The notes below the pieces were generated by a model. That model did no database searches, was not told where the DNA came from, and was given only the letters and a program-made list of their open reading frames with translations. Source: Clostridia bacterium (GTDB lineage Bacteria > Bacillota > Clostridia > Oscillospirales > Acutalibacteraceae). Taken from it: DNA of 37,548 bases. The DNA is taken from assembly GCA_017507805.1 (NCBI GenBank), contig JAFWAC010000007.1, positions 1 to 37,548 on the forward strand, read 5' to 3'. Shown here one piece after another: positions 22,840 to 33,928 of this stretch (the first letter of the stretch is position 1; the number at the start of each line of letters is the position of its first letter). A program made the position numbers and the translations under genes.

Positions 22840-25368
22840 TTAAAATCCGCCCTGCTCGGTGCGGTTGATAATATCGTCCTGCAAGGAGCGCGAAAGGGTT
22901 GTGAACAGAGCACTGTAGCCTGCAACACGCACTACAAGCGAACGGTATTTTTCAGGATATTTCTGCGCCTCCAAAAGGGTTTCGCGGCTAACAACATTAA
23001 ACTGCATGTGCATACCCTTTTGAGCGAAATATCCGCGAACGAGTGCCGCAAAGCCCTCAAGTCCGCTCCTGCCTTTAAGCGCGCTCGGATGGAATTTCAT
23101 ATTAAACAGTGTACCGTTTGAAGCGATGAAATGATCCAATTTTGAAACCGAATTACAGGACGCGGTCGGGCCCTTCACATCTCTGCCTGCCGCCGGAGAA
23201 ACACCGTCAGCCACAGGTGTGCCTGCAAGTCTGCCGTCAGGCGTAGCGCCTGTCTGAGCGCCCAAAGGCACGTTTGCCGAAACAGGATAAAGTCCTGCAT
23301 GATATTTACCGCCGCGCGGATTTGTATATCTCTCAAGCGGTCTTGTATATGTATAAGCCACATCCCTTGCGAACATATCAACCTCGGCAATATCATTACC
23401 AAATTTAGGAAGCGCGTCAATATCCTCACGCAGTTTTTGGTAAAATGCCTTTTTATCGGGTGAGGTCTCATTTGCCTTTACCTTGGAATAAATCTCTGCG
23501 ATTTCCTGCGGAGTAACCTCTCTGCCCTTTGCGCTCAGCTCCTTAACTATTGTGGCGGTAAGCTGTTCGCTTATCAAATCCGACATAGGCTCACCGTAGT
23601 TATTTCTAAGGGCATCTGCAAACTCGCAAAGAGTGTATTTCCTCTGCTCATAAACTAAGGTGCGTATCGCACAGAGCGAGTCAGCCATATTCGCAATACC
23701 AAAGCCCTGCGGACCGGTAAAGTTATATACCGCGCCGCCCTCCTGAACAGATTTACCTCTGCCGATGCAATCCTCAATCATAGATGAAAGGAAGGGCAAG
23801 GGACATCTTTCAGCGTGAGCATAGTCTATACTGTTATCTGCGTTTACAAGCAGTTCTATCATATAATTCATCTGAGCCTTATAGGCATCATAGAACTTAT
23901 CAAAGGTATCAAACTCTGGTAATGCTCCTGTTTTGGGGCCAATCTGCACGCCGTTGTCAACACCGTTACTGAAAACAAGCTCCAACGGGCGGCACATATT
24001 AAAGAATGCGGCATCGTGCCAACCGTCCGTCTTGCCCGACACCTGCGGTTCAACACATCCGATAATATTATAGTTACGCGCGTCAGCAAGGGTAAGTCCA
24101 CGGCTGACAAGCGCAGGGATAATTACCTCATCGTTATAGTACGCAGGCAAGCCTATGCCCAAACGGGTAAGCTCTGCGGCACGAATTAAAAACTCGTGCG
24201 GAGTGCCGTTCCATATTCTTACCGAAAGTGACGGCTGCGGCAGCATAACATGCATTGAAGCGCCGATACACATAAAGGAAAGGTCATTAGTGACATCAAT
24301 TCCTTCCTCATTCTGACCGCCCGCGATGAGATTTTGGAAAACACCGTATCCTGCAAAGCCTTCTGCCGAAGCGGCATCACGCACCTTGGTAAGGTCATTG
24401 AGCTTAACCCATATACAGTCAATAAGCTCCTGAGCAAATTCACGGGTAATCTTTCCGCTTTCAATATCACGCTTATAATAGGGATACATATATTGGTCAA
24501 ATCTTCCGGGTGAAATTGAATGTCCGCTTGATTCGGTCTGCAAAAGCATCTGAACAAACCAGAAGGATTGGCAAGCCTCATAAAAGGAGGAAGCGCCTCT
24601 GCGCGGAACATTGGCACAGTTGTTTGCGATAAGCGCCAATTCCATACGGCGGTTGGGATCAGTTTCTTGCTTTGCCATATCCAAAGCCAAAAGAGCATAT
24701 CTCTCGGCATATTCGCAAGCCGCATTAAGCGATTTTATAACCGCTTTCAGGAAGCTGCTTCGGCGGGCATAATCACTGTCTCCCTCGTGACAGCTTTCAA
24801 GTGCAGACTGCGCCTTTTTGATAATCCCCTCAAAGCCGATGCTTAAAACTTCACCGTAATCAACAGTAACATGTCCGACACCGTTATAGAAATAGTTTCC
24901 GGTTGTGAAAATGTTATGCTCCATAGCAAGCTTGGCGTTTTCGCTCATATACTCGGTTGCAAGCTCACTTGTGGTTTTACCCTTCCAATATTTATAAGCC
25001 TCTGTAAGCTTTGCCTTTGTTTCGTCAGAAATATAAAAAGGGTCTGCCGAGCGTGTTTCAACCGTATCGAATTCCTGCTCCAGCCATTCAAATGAAAATT
25101 CAGGAAAGGTCTGACAGCTTCTCGGACGCACCGTCGCACTGCCGACAATCAATTCCAAGGGACGAATGGTTATGGGAATATTTTTAAGTATATGTTCAAA
25201 AGCCTCTGCACGGCGTGTAATAACAGGCTTGCCCTCGCTTGCGCGATAGCTTTCTGTAATAAGAACCGCACGGTCCGCCTCTATCTGAGGCTTTTGTTCA
25301 AACAAATGATCAATAAGCTTTTGTATTCGAGGGCTCTTTGCCACCTCTTGTGTGTAAAAATTAGCCAT
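22840..25368 (-). CDS. B12-independent glycyl radical diol dehydratase (1,2-propanediol/glycerol type)
   Basis: The protein has 842 residues. It dehydrates 1,2-propanediol to propionaldehyde by radical chemistry. The thiyl residue Cys438 and Glu440 lie in IIGCVEPQ, and Asp452 lies 14 residues after the Cys, as in the glycerol/diol dehydratases. His166 (NGVGHVTVD) and His283-Ser284 (SGHSISPG) match the substrate-binding positions. The C-terminal radical loop VVRVAGYSALF holds Gly817. These positions agree, from memory, with the Roseburia inulinivorans propanediol dehydratase. No N-terminal encapsulation helix is visible. The aldolase and PduP/PduL partners favour 1,2-propanediol over glycerol or choline. 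AAGGAGG precedes the ATG. The enzyme is oxygen sensitive by family. Confidence 0.95.
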   Translation of the reverse strand: MANFYTQEVAKSPRIQKLIDHLFEQKPQIEADRAVLITESYRASEGKPVITRRAEAFEHILKNIPITIRPLELIVGSATVRPRSCQTFPEFSFEWLEQEFDTVETRSADPFYISDETKAKLTEAYKYWKGKTTSELATEYMSENAKLAMEHNIFTTGNYFYNGVGHVTVDYGEVLSIGFEGIIKKAQSALESCHEGDSDYARRSSFLKAVIKSLNAACEYAERYALLALDMAKQETDPNRRMELALIANNCANVPRRGASSFYEACQSFWFVQMLLQTESSGHSISPGRFDQYMYPYYKRDIESGKITREFAQELIDCIWVKLNDLTKVRDAASAEGFAGYGVFQNLIAGGQNEEGIDVTNDLSFMCIGASMHVMLPQPSLSVRIWNGTPHEFLIRAAELTRLGIGLPAYYNDEVIIPALVSRGLTLADARNYNIIGCVEPQVSGKTDGWHDAAFFNMCRPLELVFSNGVDNGVQIGPKTGALPEFDTFDKFYDAYKAQMNYMIELLVNADNSIDYAHAERCPLPFLSSMIEDCIGRGKSVQEGGAVYNFTGPQGFGIANMADSLCAIRTLVYEQRKYTLCEFADALRNNYGEPMSDLISEQLTATIVKELSAKGREVTPQEIAEIYSKVKANETSPDKKAFYQKLREDIDALPKFGNDIAEVDMFARDVAYTYTRPLERYTNPRGGKYHAGLYPVSANVPLGAQTGATPDGRLAGTPVADGVSPAAGRDVKGPTASCNSVSKLDHFIASNGTLFNMKFHPSALKGRSGLEGFAALVRGYFAQKGMHMQFNVVSRETLLEAQKYPEKYRSLVVRVAGYSALFTTLSRSLQDDIINRTEQGGF

Positions 25369-25393
25369 AAAAAGACCTCCTTATCCAACAACC

Positions 25394-25422
25394 ATTCTAC
25401 TACAAAACCAAACATTTGTCAA
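25394..25422 (-). promoter_or_regulatory. Proximal promoter of the diol dehydratase unit
   Basis: On the minus strand, TTGACA (25417-25422), a 17-nt spacer and TAGAAT (25394-25399) lie 25 nt before the dehydratase ATG. Confidence 0.75.
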
Positions 25423-25470
25423 TAGTAAAACCACATAAAGCCAAAAAAATATATCACAAAACCAACAAAT
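25399..25470. promoter_or_regulatory. Three operator-like AAAACC boxes upstream of the diol dehydratase
   Basis: AAAACC occurs at 25404-25409, 25427-25432 and 25458-25463, in the contexts ACAAAACCAAAC, GTAAAACCACAT and ACAAAACCAACA. Two boxes lie inside promoter spacers. They are spaced 23 and 31 bp apart and resemble the direct-repeat sites of DeoR-family regulators. The same box set occurs at the aldolase promoter. Confidence 0.5.
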
Positions 25471-25475
25471 ATCAA
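25448..25475 (-). promoter_or_regulatory. Distal promoter of the diol dehydratase unit
   Basis: On the minus strand, TTGATA (25470-25475), a 16-nt spacer and TATATT (25448-25453). The spacer and -10 differ from the aldolase promoter mainly by one missing base. The -35 abuts the T-tract of the upstream transporter terminator. Confidence 0.6.
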
Positions 25476-25479
25476 AAAA

Positions 25480-25513
25480 TATCCGCCATACAGCACAAGC
25501 TGTACAGCGGATA
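25480..25513 (-). terminator. Rho-independent terminator of the NSS transporter gene
   Basis: Arms tatccgc/gcggata and tacagc/gctgta pair around a 4-nt loop with a symmetrical CA/CA internal bulge (13 bp in all). It begins 4 nt after the transporter stop and is followed by six T on the minus strand. Confidence 0.88.
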
Positions 25514-25517
25514 AATT

Positions 25518-26876
25518 TTATATACTTATAACACCGAAGGCACTGAGCACCGAGGAAATAAGAATTAAAAGAATACATACCGGAGCTACATAGCGGATAA
25601 CAACCGAAAACATACCCTTGCGTTTGAAGGTGTTATCAAGAGAAACCTCATCAATAATCGTTTTGGGTTTAAGGAAATATCCTACAAAGATACTTGTTGC
25701 CAATGCAACAACCGGCATAATAACGCTGTTGCTTGCGAAATCAAAGAAATCAAGCACCTGCATACCCAAAAGCTTGAATTCACTCCACGCGCTGTAGCCC
25801 AAGGACGAGGGCAAACCTAAAGCGAGGCAAATCCCGATAACAATCAGACAGCAAAGCTTACGGTTGATTTTAAATTTATCATGGAATATTGAAACAACCG
25901 TTTCCATAAGGGATATGGACGATGTAAGCGCGGCAAAAAATACCATCACAAAGAACAATGTGCCTATTACCGTACCGCCGGGCATTACATCAAAAATCTT
26001 TGGCAGGGTAACAAACATAAGTCCGGGGCCTTGTCCCAAAGCCGCTTCGTCACCTCCGAAAAAGGCAAAAACAGCAGGTATAATCATAAGACCGGCAAGG
26101 AAAGCGATGCCTGTATCAAACAGTTCTATCTGACTTGCAGACTTTTCGATACTGATTTCTTTTTTCATATAAGAGCCGTAGGTAATCATTATACCCATAG
26201 CAAGTGACATTGAATAAAACAACTGTCCCATCGCGGAAACAACCGTCATAACAGAGAACTTTGAAAAATCGGGCTTGATATAGTAAATCACGCCGTCAAT
26301 CGCTCCGTCCATTGTGAAAATGGTATAACCGGCAATAAAGATAATCATTACCACCAGGAGTGGCATCATAAACTTACTTACGGTCTCTATCCCCTTGTCA
26401 ACACCGCAAAGAACGATAACTGCAGTAGCGGCAAGAAAAACCAAAAAACATAAAATCGGTTCGGAAACACTGCCGATATAATTCCCGAAATAGCTGTCCT
26501 GCGCCATCTCGCCCGCCTTGTTTGCGCTAAAGCCGACAAGGTACTTCAAAACCCAACCGCCGATTACCGAATAATACGGTAAAATTATCATCGGAACAAG
26601 CGAAGCCAGGACACCCACAAAGGAAAATCTTTTGTCAAGCGCTTTAAAGGCGCCGATTGCGCTTAGCTGTGTCTTTCTGCCGATAGCAATTTCAGCAACC
26701 ATAAGGGCAAAACCGAATGTAACTGCCAAAACTATGTATACAAGAAGGAATATACCTCCGCCGTATTTAGCGGCAAGATAAGGGAAACGCCATATATTCC
26801 CCAATCCCACCGCAGAGCCTGCCGCGGCGAGAACAAAACCGATTTTTCCGGTAAAAGAGCTTCTTTTAGCACTCAT
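25518..26876 (-). CDS. Neurotransmitter:sodium symporter (NSS/SNF family)
   Basis: The protein has 452 residues with about 11-12 membrane helices. The N-terminal signature GSAVGLGNIWRFPYLAAKYGGG (first helix, around residues 20-41) is diagnostic of Na+-coupled amino-acid and amine symporters such as LeuT/MhsT. The substrate cannot be read from the sequence; amino acids are usual. The ATG has GAGGAG upstream, and a minus-strand TATAAT lies at 26907-26912, without a convincing -35. It ends at its own terminator just before the dehydratase promoters, so it is probably independent of the microcompartment operon despite the shared strand. Confidence 0.92.
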   Translation of the reverse strand: MSAKRSSFTGKIGFVLAAAGSAVGLGNIWRFPYLAAKYGGGIFLLVYIVLAVTFGFALMVAEIAIGRKTQLSAIGAFKALDKRFSFVGVLASLVPMIILPYYSVIGGWVLKYLVGFSANKAGEMAQDSYFGNYIGSVSEPILCFLVFLAATAVIVLCGVDKGIETVSKFMMPLLVVMIIFIAGYTIFTMDGAIDGVIYYIKPDFSKFSVMTVVSAMGQLFYSMSLAMGIMITYGSYMKKEISIEKSASQIELFDTGIAFLAGLMIIPAVFAFFGGDEAALGQGPGLMFVTLPKIFDVMPGGTVIGTLFFVMVFFAALTSSISLMETVVSIFHDKFKINRKLCCLIVIGICLALGLPSSLGYSAWSEFKLLGMQVLDFFDFASNSVIMPVVALATSIFVGYFLKPKTIIDEVSLDNTFKRKGMFSVVIRYVAPVCILLILISSVLSAFGVISI

Positions 26877-26966
26877 GTTTTTTACTCCTCATATTTGAAA
26901 TTCCATATTATAGTGTATTATCTCATATTCAGGCACAAAAAACAATCTTTTTTTGCAGAAAAATAA

Positions 26967-26998
26967 AAAATCCGTCCCACATAAGCAAGACGGATTTT
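26967..26998 (-). terminator. Rho-independent terminator after the M23 gene
   Basis: A perfect 10-bp stem (aaaatccgtc and gacggatttt) with a 12-nt loop is followed by a T-run on the minus strand (A-run 26965-26970). A second GC hairpin (gcccc/ggggc) lies nearer the stop codon. Confidence 0.85.
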
Positions 26999-27042
26999 CT
27001 ATTGTGCCCCTAAGCGATTATATTTTCGGGGGCAGGTATTCT

Positions 27043-27768
27043 TTATTCTAAGCCCAATGCTTTTAACGGCTCAACGCTCACATCATTTTTCAGAACCTCT
27101 AAATGAAGATGGCTTTTATCGCTACATTCCTCAGGCACTGTGCCTACCGTACCGATTATATCCCCAAGCTTTACCTTGCCGCCCTGCTTTACCTCAACAT
27201 CATTTAACGAAGCATATTTTACGGTTATCCCGTTTCCGTGGTCTATCACAACAACATTTCCTAAAACTGCATCTGTAGCTACCGATAATACCGTACCGTC
27301 CGCACAGGCACTTACGGCTGTACCCTCATTGCAGGCGATGTCAATACCGTTATGCAAACGCATATCCCCGTAGGTGGCAGAATACTGAAGCCTGTCGGTG
27401 CTGTGCTCCTTAATTATTTCTCCCTCTACCGGCATTGTAAAGGTGTTGCTTTGGGGTTTAGCCTCGGTTGTCTCCTTTTCAGAGGAATACGGCTGGTCGG
27501 TAACCGATTCGGCAACATCCTCGGCAGGAGTGCTTTCTGTGGAATTTGGAGCTTCATCCTTCACACTTTCAGTATATGAAGGAGTTTTGTCCGTATATTC
27601 ACTGTTTTCGGTGTTCTGCGGCACAGTACCCTCATCGGCATATTTTGAGAGTGCAAACCACGAAGCACCGCCTATGATTAAAAGACAGCAGGCTATTACA
27701 ATATAAAAGCCCGTTCCCAATTTCGGCTTTGAGCCGGAAAAACCTTCCGAATATTTCAAATCAATCAT
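27043..27768 (-). CDS. Membrane-anchored M23 (LytM) protein, SpoIIQ-like
   Basis: The protein has about 241 residues. A single hydrophobic segment (YIVIACCLLIIGGASWFAL) follows about 20 residues. A Ser/Thr/Glu-rich linker to about residue 110 leads to a LytM/M23 domain with zinc ligands in HNGID and SHLHLEV (HxxxD and HxH both present). It is a candidate glycyl endopeptidase, or a forespore engulfment protein SpoIIQ, which in Clostridia keeps these motifs. The start is uncertain: the ATG at 27768 directly abuts AAAGGA, a TTG at 27759 is better spaced, and a TTG at 27780 has no site. It is a single gene, bounded by hairpins on both sides. Family certain, SpoIIQ role inferred. Confidence 0.82.
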   Translation of the reverse strand: MIDLKYSEGFSGSKPKLGTGFYIVIACCLLIIGGASWFALSKYADEGTVPQNTENSEYTDKTPSYTESVKDEAPNSTESTPAEDVAESVTDQPYSSEKETTEAKPQSNTFTMPVEGEIIKEHSTDRLQYSATYGDMRLHNGIDIACNEGTAVSACADGTVLSVATDAVLGNVVVIDHGNGITVKYASLNDVEVKQGGKVKLGDIIGTVGTVPEECSDKSHLHLEVLKNDVSVEPLKALGLE

Positions 27769-27957
27769 TCCTTTCGACAATTCTATTATTGCCCGAAAAA
27801 AAATCTATATGCGGTTTACAAAAATTTAAAATTCGTTCATAGAAAATAAATATAAATGAAAAAATTATATATTATTATATAATCGTACCAAGAAGGGAGC
27901 CGCACCCGTTTTGGTATAATTTCTCCGAAAGAGAAATTCTCTCCTCAAACCCCTTAA

Positions 27958-27995
27958 AGAGAAAAGGAACCGTTTTCGGACGGTTCCTTTTCTCT
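27958..27995 (-). terminator. Strong stem-loop after proC
   Basis: A 15-bp perfect stem (agagaaaaggaaccg and its complement) with an 8-nt loop lies 13 nt after the proC stop. The following T-tract is short (TCTTTAAG). The 27781-27957 gap otherwise holds A/T-rich sequence and a smaller hairpin near 27921-27937; no further gene is visible. Confidence 0.75.
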
Positions 27996-28008
27996 ATTTA
28001 TAATATTT

Positions 28009-28818
28009 TTATTTTCCAAGCTCTTTTGTTTTTTCAAAGGCAGCCTTTACTGCCCCCATCACACTGCCTCTGAAGCCATCGGCTTCAAGAGAGTGTACCC
28101 CTGCAATCGTACTGCCGCCGGGACTGCAAACCTCGTCCTTGAGCTGACCGGGGTGCTTTGCGGTTGTGAGCAACAGCTCAGCCGCGCCCGAAAGGGTTTG
28201 TGATGCATATTCAAGTGCCTTTGCGCGAGGCAAACCGCACTCAACACCGGCATCTGCCATTGCCTCTGCAAAAAGATAAACAAATGCAGGACCGCAGCCC
28301 GAAATTGCAGAAGCCGCATCTATAAGCTCCTCGGAAATACTGTCAATTCTGCCGGCAAATTTCAAAGCCTCACAGAACTCTCCTATTTCATCCATAAAAA
28401 CAAGAGGAGAAGCGGTGTAAAGTATCATACCCTTACCAACCGCTACGGGGGTGTTAGGCATAATCCTGATTATTGGATACTCACCGTCAAGCATAGCTTC
28501 AAGGGCTGACATCTTAAGTCCTGCCGCCATTGTAACCAATACAAAGCGGTCGGTTCTCTTTTTAAGAACAGGTGCTATGGACTGCAATGCCTTTTGCATC
28601 ATCTGAGGCTTTACACCCAAAAAAATAAATTTTGCCGCCGATGCCACAGCATTATTATCACCGTAAGAGCATTTAAGCTCGTCTGCCAAAAGCTGTGCTT
28701 TCACAGTCGTTACATCAGAAATCAAAACCTCTTTTGGCGAAGCAGACCTACAAACAGCCCTTGCCAAGGCAGAGCCCATATTTCCGGCGCCTATAAAACC
28801 GAATTTAACCGATGACAT
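28009..28818 (-). CDS. proC: Pyrroline-5-carboxylate reductase
   Basis: The protein has 269 residues. It reduces pyrroline-5-carboxylate to L-proline with NAD(P)H. The N-terminal Rossmann motif GFIGAGNMG (residues 7-15), IMPNTPVAVGKG and the C-terminal signature DEVCSPGGSTIAGV are present. The ATG at 28818 has AGGAGG 8 nt upstream; an upstream TTG is a poorer start. It is the last gene of lacZ-proB-proA-proC and starts 12 nt after proA. Confidence 0.97.
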   Translation of the reverse strand: MSSVKFGFIGAGNMGSALARAVCRSASPKEVLISDVTTVKAQLLADELKCSYGDNNAVASAAKFIFLGVKPQMMQKALQSIAPVLKKRTDRFVLVTMAAGLKMSALEAMLDGEYPIIRIMPNTPVAVGKGMILYTASPLVFMDEIGEFCEALKFAGRIDSISEELIDAASAISGCGPAFVYLFAEAMADAGVECGLPRAKALEYASQTLSGAAELLLTTAKHPGQLKDEVCSPGGSTIAGVHSLEADGFRGSVMGAVKAAFEKTKELGK

Positions 28819-28830
28819 AACCAAAACCTC

Positions 28831-30078
28831 CTATCTTATCTGTCCGTTACCCTTAATAATATATTTATAGGTATTAAGCTCGCAAAGTCCCATAGGTCCC
28901 CTTGCATGGAGCTTTTGGGTTGAAATACCCATTTCACAGCCAAGCCCGAATTCACCGCCATCGGTAAAACGGGTAGAGGCATTAACATAAACCGCCGCAG
29001 AATCCACCATTGAGGTAAAATACTCTGCCGCTTCCTTTGAAGCGGTGATTATACTTTCACTGTGATGGGTTGAATGCTTTGTTATGTGCTCCACCGCCTG
29101 CTCAACACCGTCAACAATACCCAATGCCATTATATAATCAAGAAATTCGGTATCAAAATCCTCTGCCGTGGCGGGTGTTACATCAATATATCTTAAAACC
29201 TCACTGTCGCCGCGAAGCTCAACAGTATTAGTGCGGGCAGTATCATAAAATCTTTCATAAAGTCGGGGTAAAAAGCGGTCGGCTATATCGCGGTGCACAA
29301 GACAAACCTCTGCCGCATTGCAAACCGAAGGTCGGCTTGCTTTTGCATTTTCTATAATATCAAGTGCCATATCAATATCAGCCGATTTATCAACATAAAT
29401 ATGGCAAATTCCGGTGCCCGTTTCAATGCAGGGCACCTTTGCATTTTCGGTGCATGCCTTGATAAGCCCCTTTCCGCCTCGCGGAATAAGCAAATCCACA
29501 AGTCCCACAGCGGTCATAAGCTCATTCGCACTGTTGCGGGTGGTGTCCTCCACAAGGTTGATATAATCCTCGTCAATACCACATTCTCTAAGCCCTGACT
29601 TTAACGCCTTGACTATTGCTTCTGCCGAGGAATAAGCTTCCTTACCGCTTCTGAGCACACAGGCATTACCGCTTTTAAAAGCCAAAGCCGCCGCATCCGA
29701 GGTGACATTCGGGCGGCTTTCGTAGATTATTGCAACCACACCGAAGGGTACGGCTGTTTTCTCTATAACAATACCGTTTTTATGTGCCGTACTGCTCAGC
29801 ACACTGCCAACCGGATCGGGCAGGGCGGCAACCTCCAAAATTCCGTTTGCCATTGCCTTAATACGGTCACTGTCAAGCCGCAGGCGGTCAATCATAACCT
29901 GAGAAACCGTCTCGCTTGCGCGCTCAACATCGGTACTGTTTGCGGCGAGTATGGCATCGGTATTTTCCACAAGCGCCTTTGCCATACACTCAAGGGCTTT
30001 ATTTTTTATTTCGGTTGAAAGGGGCGCATTAAGGGAAGCTTTTTTTGCCCTTTTCAACAAATCAGCAGTTGCAACCAT
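28831..30078 (-). CDS. proA: Glutamate-5-semialdehyde dehydrogenase (gamma-glutamyl phosphate reductase)
   Basis: The protein has 415 residues, full length. It reduces gamma-glutamyl phosphate to glutamate semialdehyde with NADPH. The catalytic Cys253 lies in RPSVCNAAE. IYESRPNVTSDAAAL and the C-terminal GGEFGLGCEMGISTQKLHARGPMGL are family landmarks. Its ATG directly follows the proB stop (TAAATG), so the two subunits of the pathway are translated together, as expected for a channelled labile intermediate. Confidence 0.97.
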   Translation of the reverse strand: MVATADLLKRAKKASLNAPLSTEIKNKALECMAKALVENTDAILAANSTDVERASETVSQVMIDRLRLDSDRIKAMANGILEVAALPDPVGSVLSSTAHKNGIVIEKTAVPFGVVAIIYESRPNVTSDAAALAFKSGNACVLRSGKEAYSSAEAIVKALKSGLRECGIDEDYINLVEDTTRNSANELMTAVGLVDLLIPRGGKGLIKACTENAKVPCIETGTGICHIYVDKSADIDMALDIIENAKASRPSVCNAAEVCLVHRDIADRFLPRLYERFYDTARTNTVELRGDSEVLRYIDVTPATAEDFDTEFLDYIMALGIVDGVEQAVEHITKHSTHHSESIITASKEAAEYFTSMVDSAAVYVNASTRFTDGGEFGLGCEMGISTQKLHARGPMGLCELNTYKYIIKGNGQIR

Positions 30079-30852
30079 TTATTTCACCTTTTCGGCAAAA
30101 AAGCGGGTACCCACATTCTTGCCCTCAACAATATCATAAAGACTTTTGGGATTATTGCCGTTAGCAATTACCATATCGGTGCCTGCCGCAACCGCAATTT
30201 TCGCCGCCTTAAGCTTGGTAGCCATACCGCCTGTGCCCAAAGCACTGCCTGCACCACCCGTCATTTGTTCAATTTCAGGGGTGATTTTTTCCACGCGGTC
30301 AAGCAAAACCGCACCAGGATTTTTATGAGGGTCAGCAGTGTAAAGACCGTTTATATCAGACAGAATAATCAACAAATCTGCCTGAACGGTGGTTGCCACT
30401 ATTGCACCCAAGGTATCGTTATCACCTATTACTATTTCGTTGGTGGCAATCGAATCGTTCTCGTTGAGGATAGGAATAACACCAAGCTCCAAAAGGCGGC
30501 GCATTGTGTTTTCAAAATTCTGACGGCGGTCAGTATTGGCAATATCGTCATCAGTTATAAGTATCTGTGCAACAGTGTGGTTGTACTCCGAAAAAAGCTT
30601 ATCGTAAATATACATAAGCTCGCACTGACCGACAGCCGCGGCAGCCTGCTTAGTAGGAATATCGGTAGGTCTGCCCTGCAGTGAAAGCTTGCCGACACCC
30701 ATTCCTATTGCACCGGATGACACCAAAATAATTTCATGACCGGCATTTTTAAGGTCGCTCATAACCTTGCAAAGCTCCTCAACGCGGAGAATGTTTATTC
30801 TCCCCGTTTTGTGAGCTAATGTAGATGTTCCTAATTTTATTACAATCCTCAT
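30079..30852 (-). CDS. proB: Glutamate 5-kinase, short form without PUA domain
   Basis: The protein has 257 residues. It phosphorylates glutamate and is the usual proline feedback point. The amino-acid-kinase fold is clear: IKLGTSTLAHK, LVSSGAIGMG, ILNENDSIAT, FLAD-equivalent LIILSDINGLYTADP and GTGGMATKLKAA. The C-terminal PUA domain of E. coli and B. subtilis ProB (about 365 residues) is absent, as in some Clostridia. Its ribosome site TAGGAG contains the lacZ stop codon TAG, so translation is coupled to lacZ. Confidence 0.96.
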   Translation of the reverse strand: MRIVIKLGTSTLAHKTGRINILRVEELCKVMSDLKNAGHEIILVSSGAIGMGVGKLSLQGRPTDIPTKQAAAAVGQCELMYIYDKLFSEYNHTVAQILITDDDIANTDRRQNFENTMRRLLELGVIPILNENDSIATNEIVIGDNDTLGAIVATTVQADLLIILSDINGLYTADPHKNPGAVLLDRVEKITPEIEQMTGGAGSALGTGGMATKLKAAKIAVAAGTDMVIANGNNPKSLYDIVEGKNVGTRFFAEKVK

Positions 30853-30861
30853 TTAAAACTC

Positions 30862-33726
<2,865 letters not shown>

Positions 33727-33753
33727 TTAATTAATTAAATTATAGATATTTTT

Positions 33754-33782
33754 ATTATAATTCAAACCATACCTAAAGTCAA
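33754..33782 (-). promoter_or_regulatory. Promoter of lacZ-proBAC
   Basis: On the minus strand, TTGACT (33777-33782), a 17-nt spacer and a perfect TATAAT (33754-33759) lie 66 nt before the lacZ ATG. No clear catabolite or lactose-regulator palindrome was found in the 33718-33886 spacer. Confidence 0.82.
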
Positions 33783-33839
33783 TTAAAAAAGCAATAATTG
33801 CAAAAATCGCAAAAATCATGCTGTAACACTAAAAAAAAG

Positions 33840-33868
33840 TTGACATATTTGCATTGTTGTGGTAAACT
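33840..33868 (+). promoter_or_regulatory. Promoter of the str operon (rpsL)
   Basis: A perfect TTGACA (33840-33845), a 17-nt spacer and TAAACT (33863-33868) lie 60 nt before the rpsL start. The GGTAAACT -10 region is shared with the tuf promoter at 37133. Confidence 0.85.
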
Positions 33869-33928
33869 GTTTTAGCATGCCGAATTATGCGTATTCGGTG
33901 TGTGAGAAAATTTAAGGGAGGTGTAAGA

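Noticed and set aside
22840-25368. Choline trimethylamine-lyase (CutC) or pyruvate formate-lyase as identity of the glycyl radical enzyme
   Set aside because: The Asp 14 residues after the active Cys and the His166 and His283-Ser284 positions match diol/glycerol dehydratases, PFL has a Cys-Cys pair instead of CVE, and the locus has a sugar-phosphate aldolase.
26877-27042. Additional small gene between the NSS transporter and the M23 gene
   Set aside because: Only terminator hairpins and an A/T-rich promoter-like region are visible; no frame with a start and ribosome site stands out.
27781-27957. Riboswitch or small RNA upstream of the M23 gene
   Set aside because: Some short hairpins are present (for example tttctc/gagaaa), but no recognised aptamer core or convincing promoter-terminator pair was seen.
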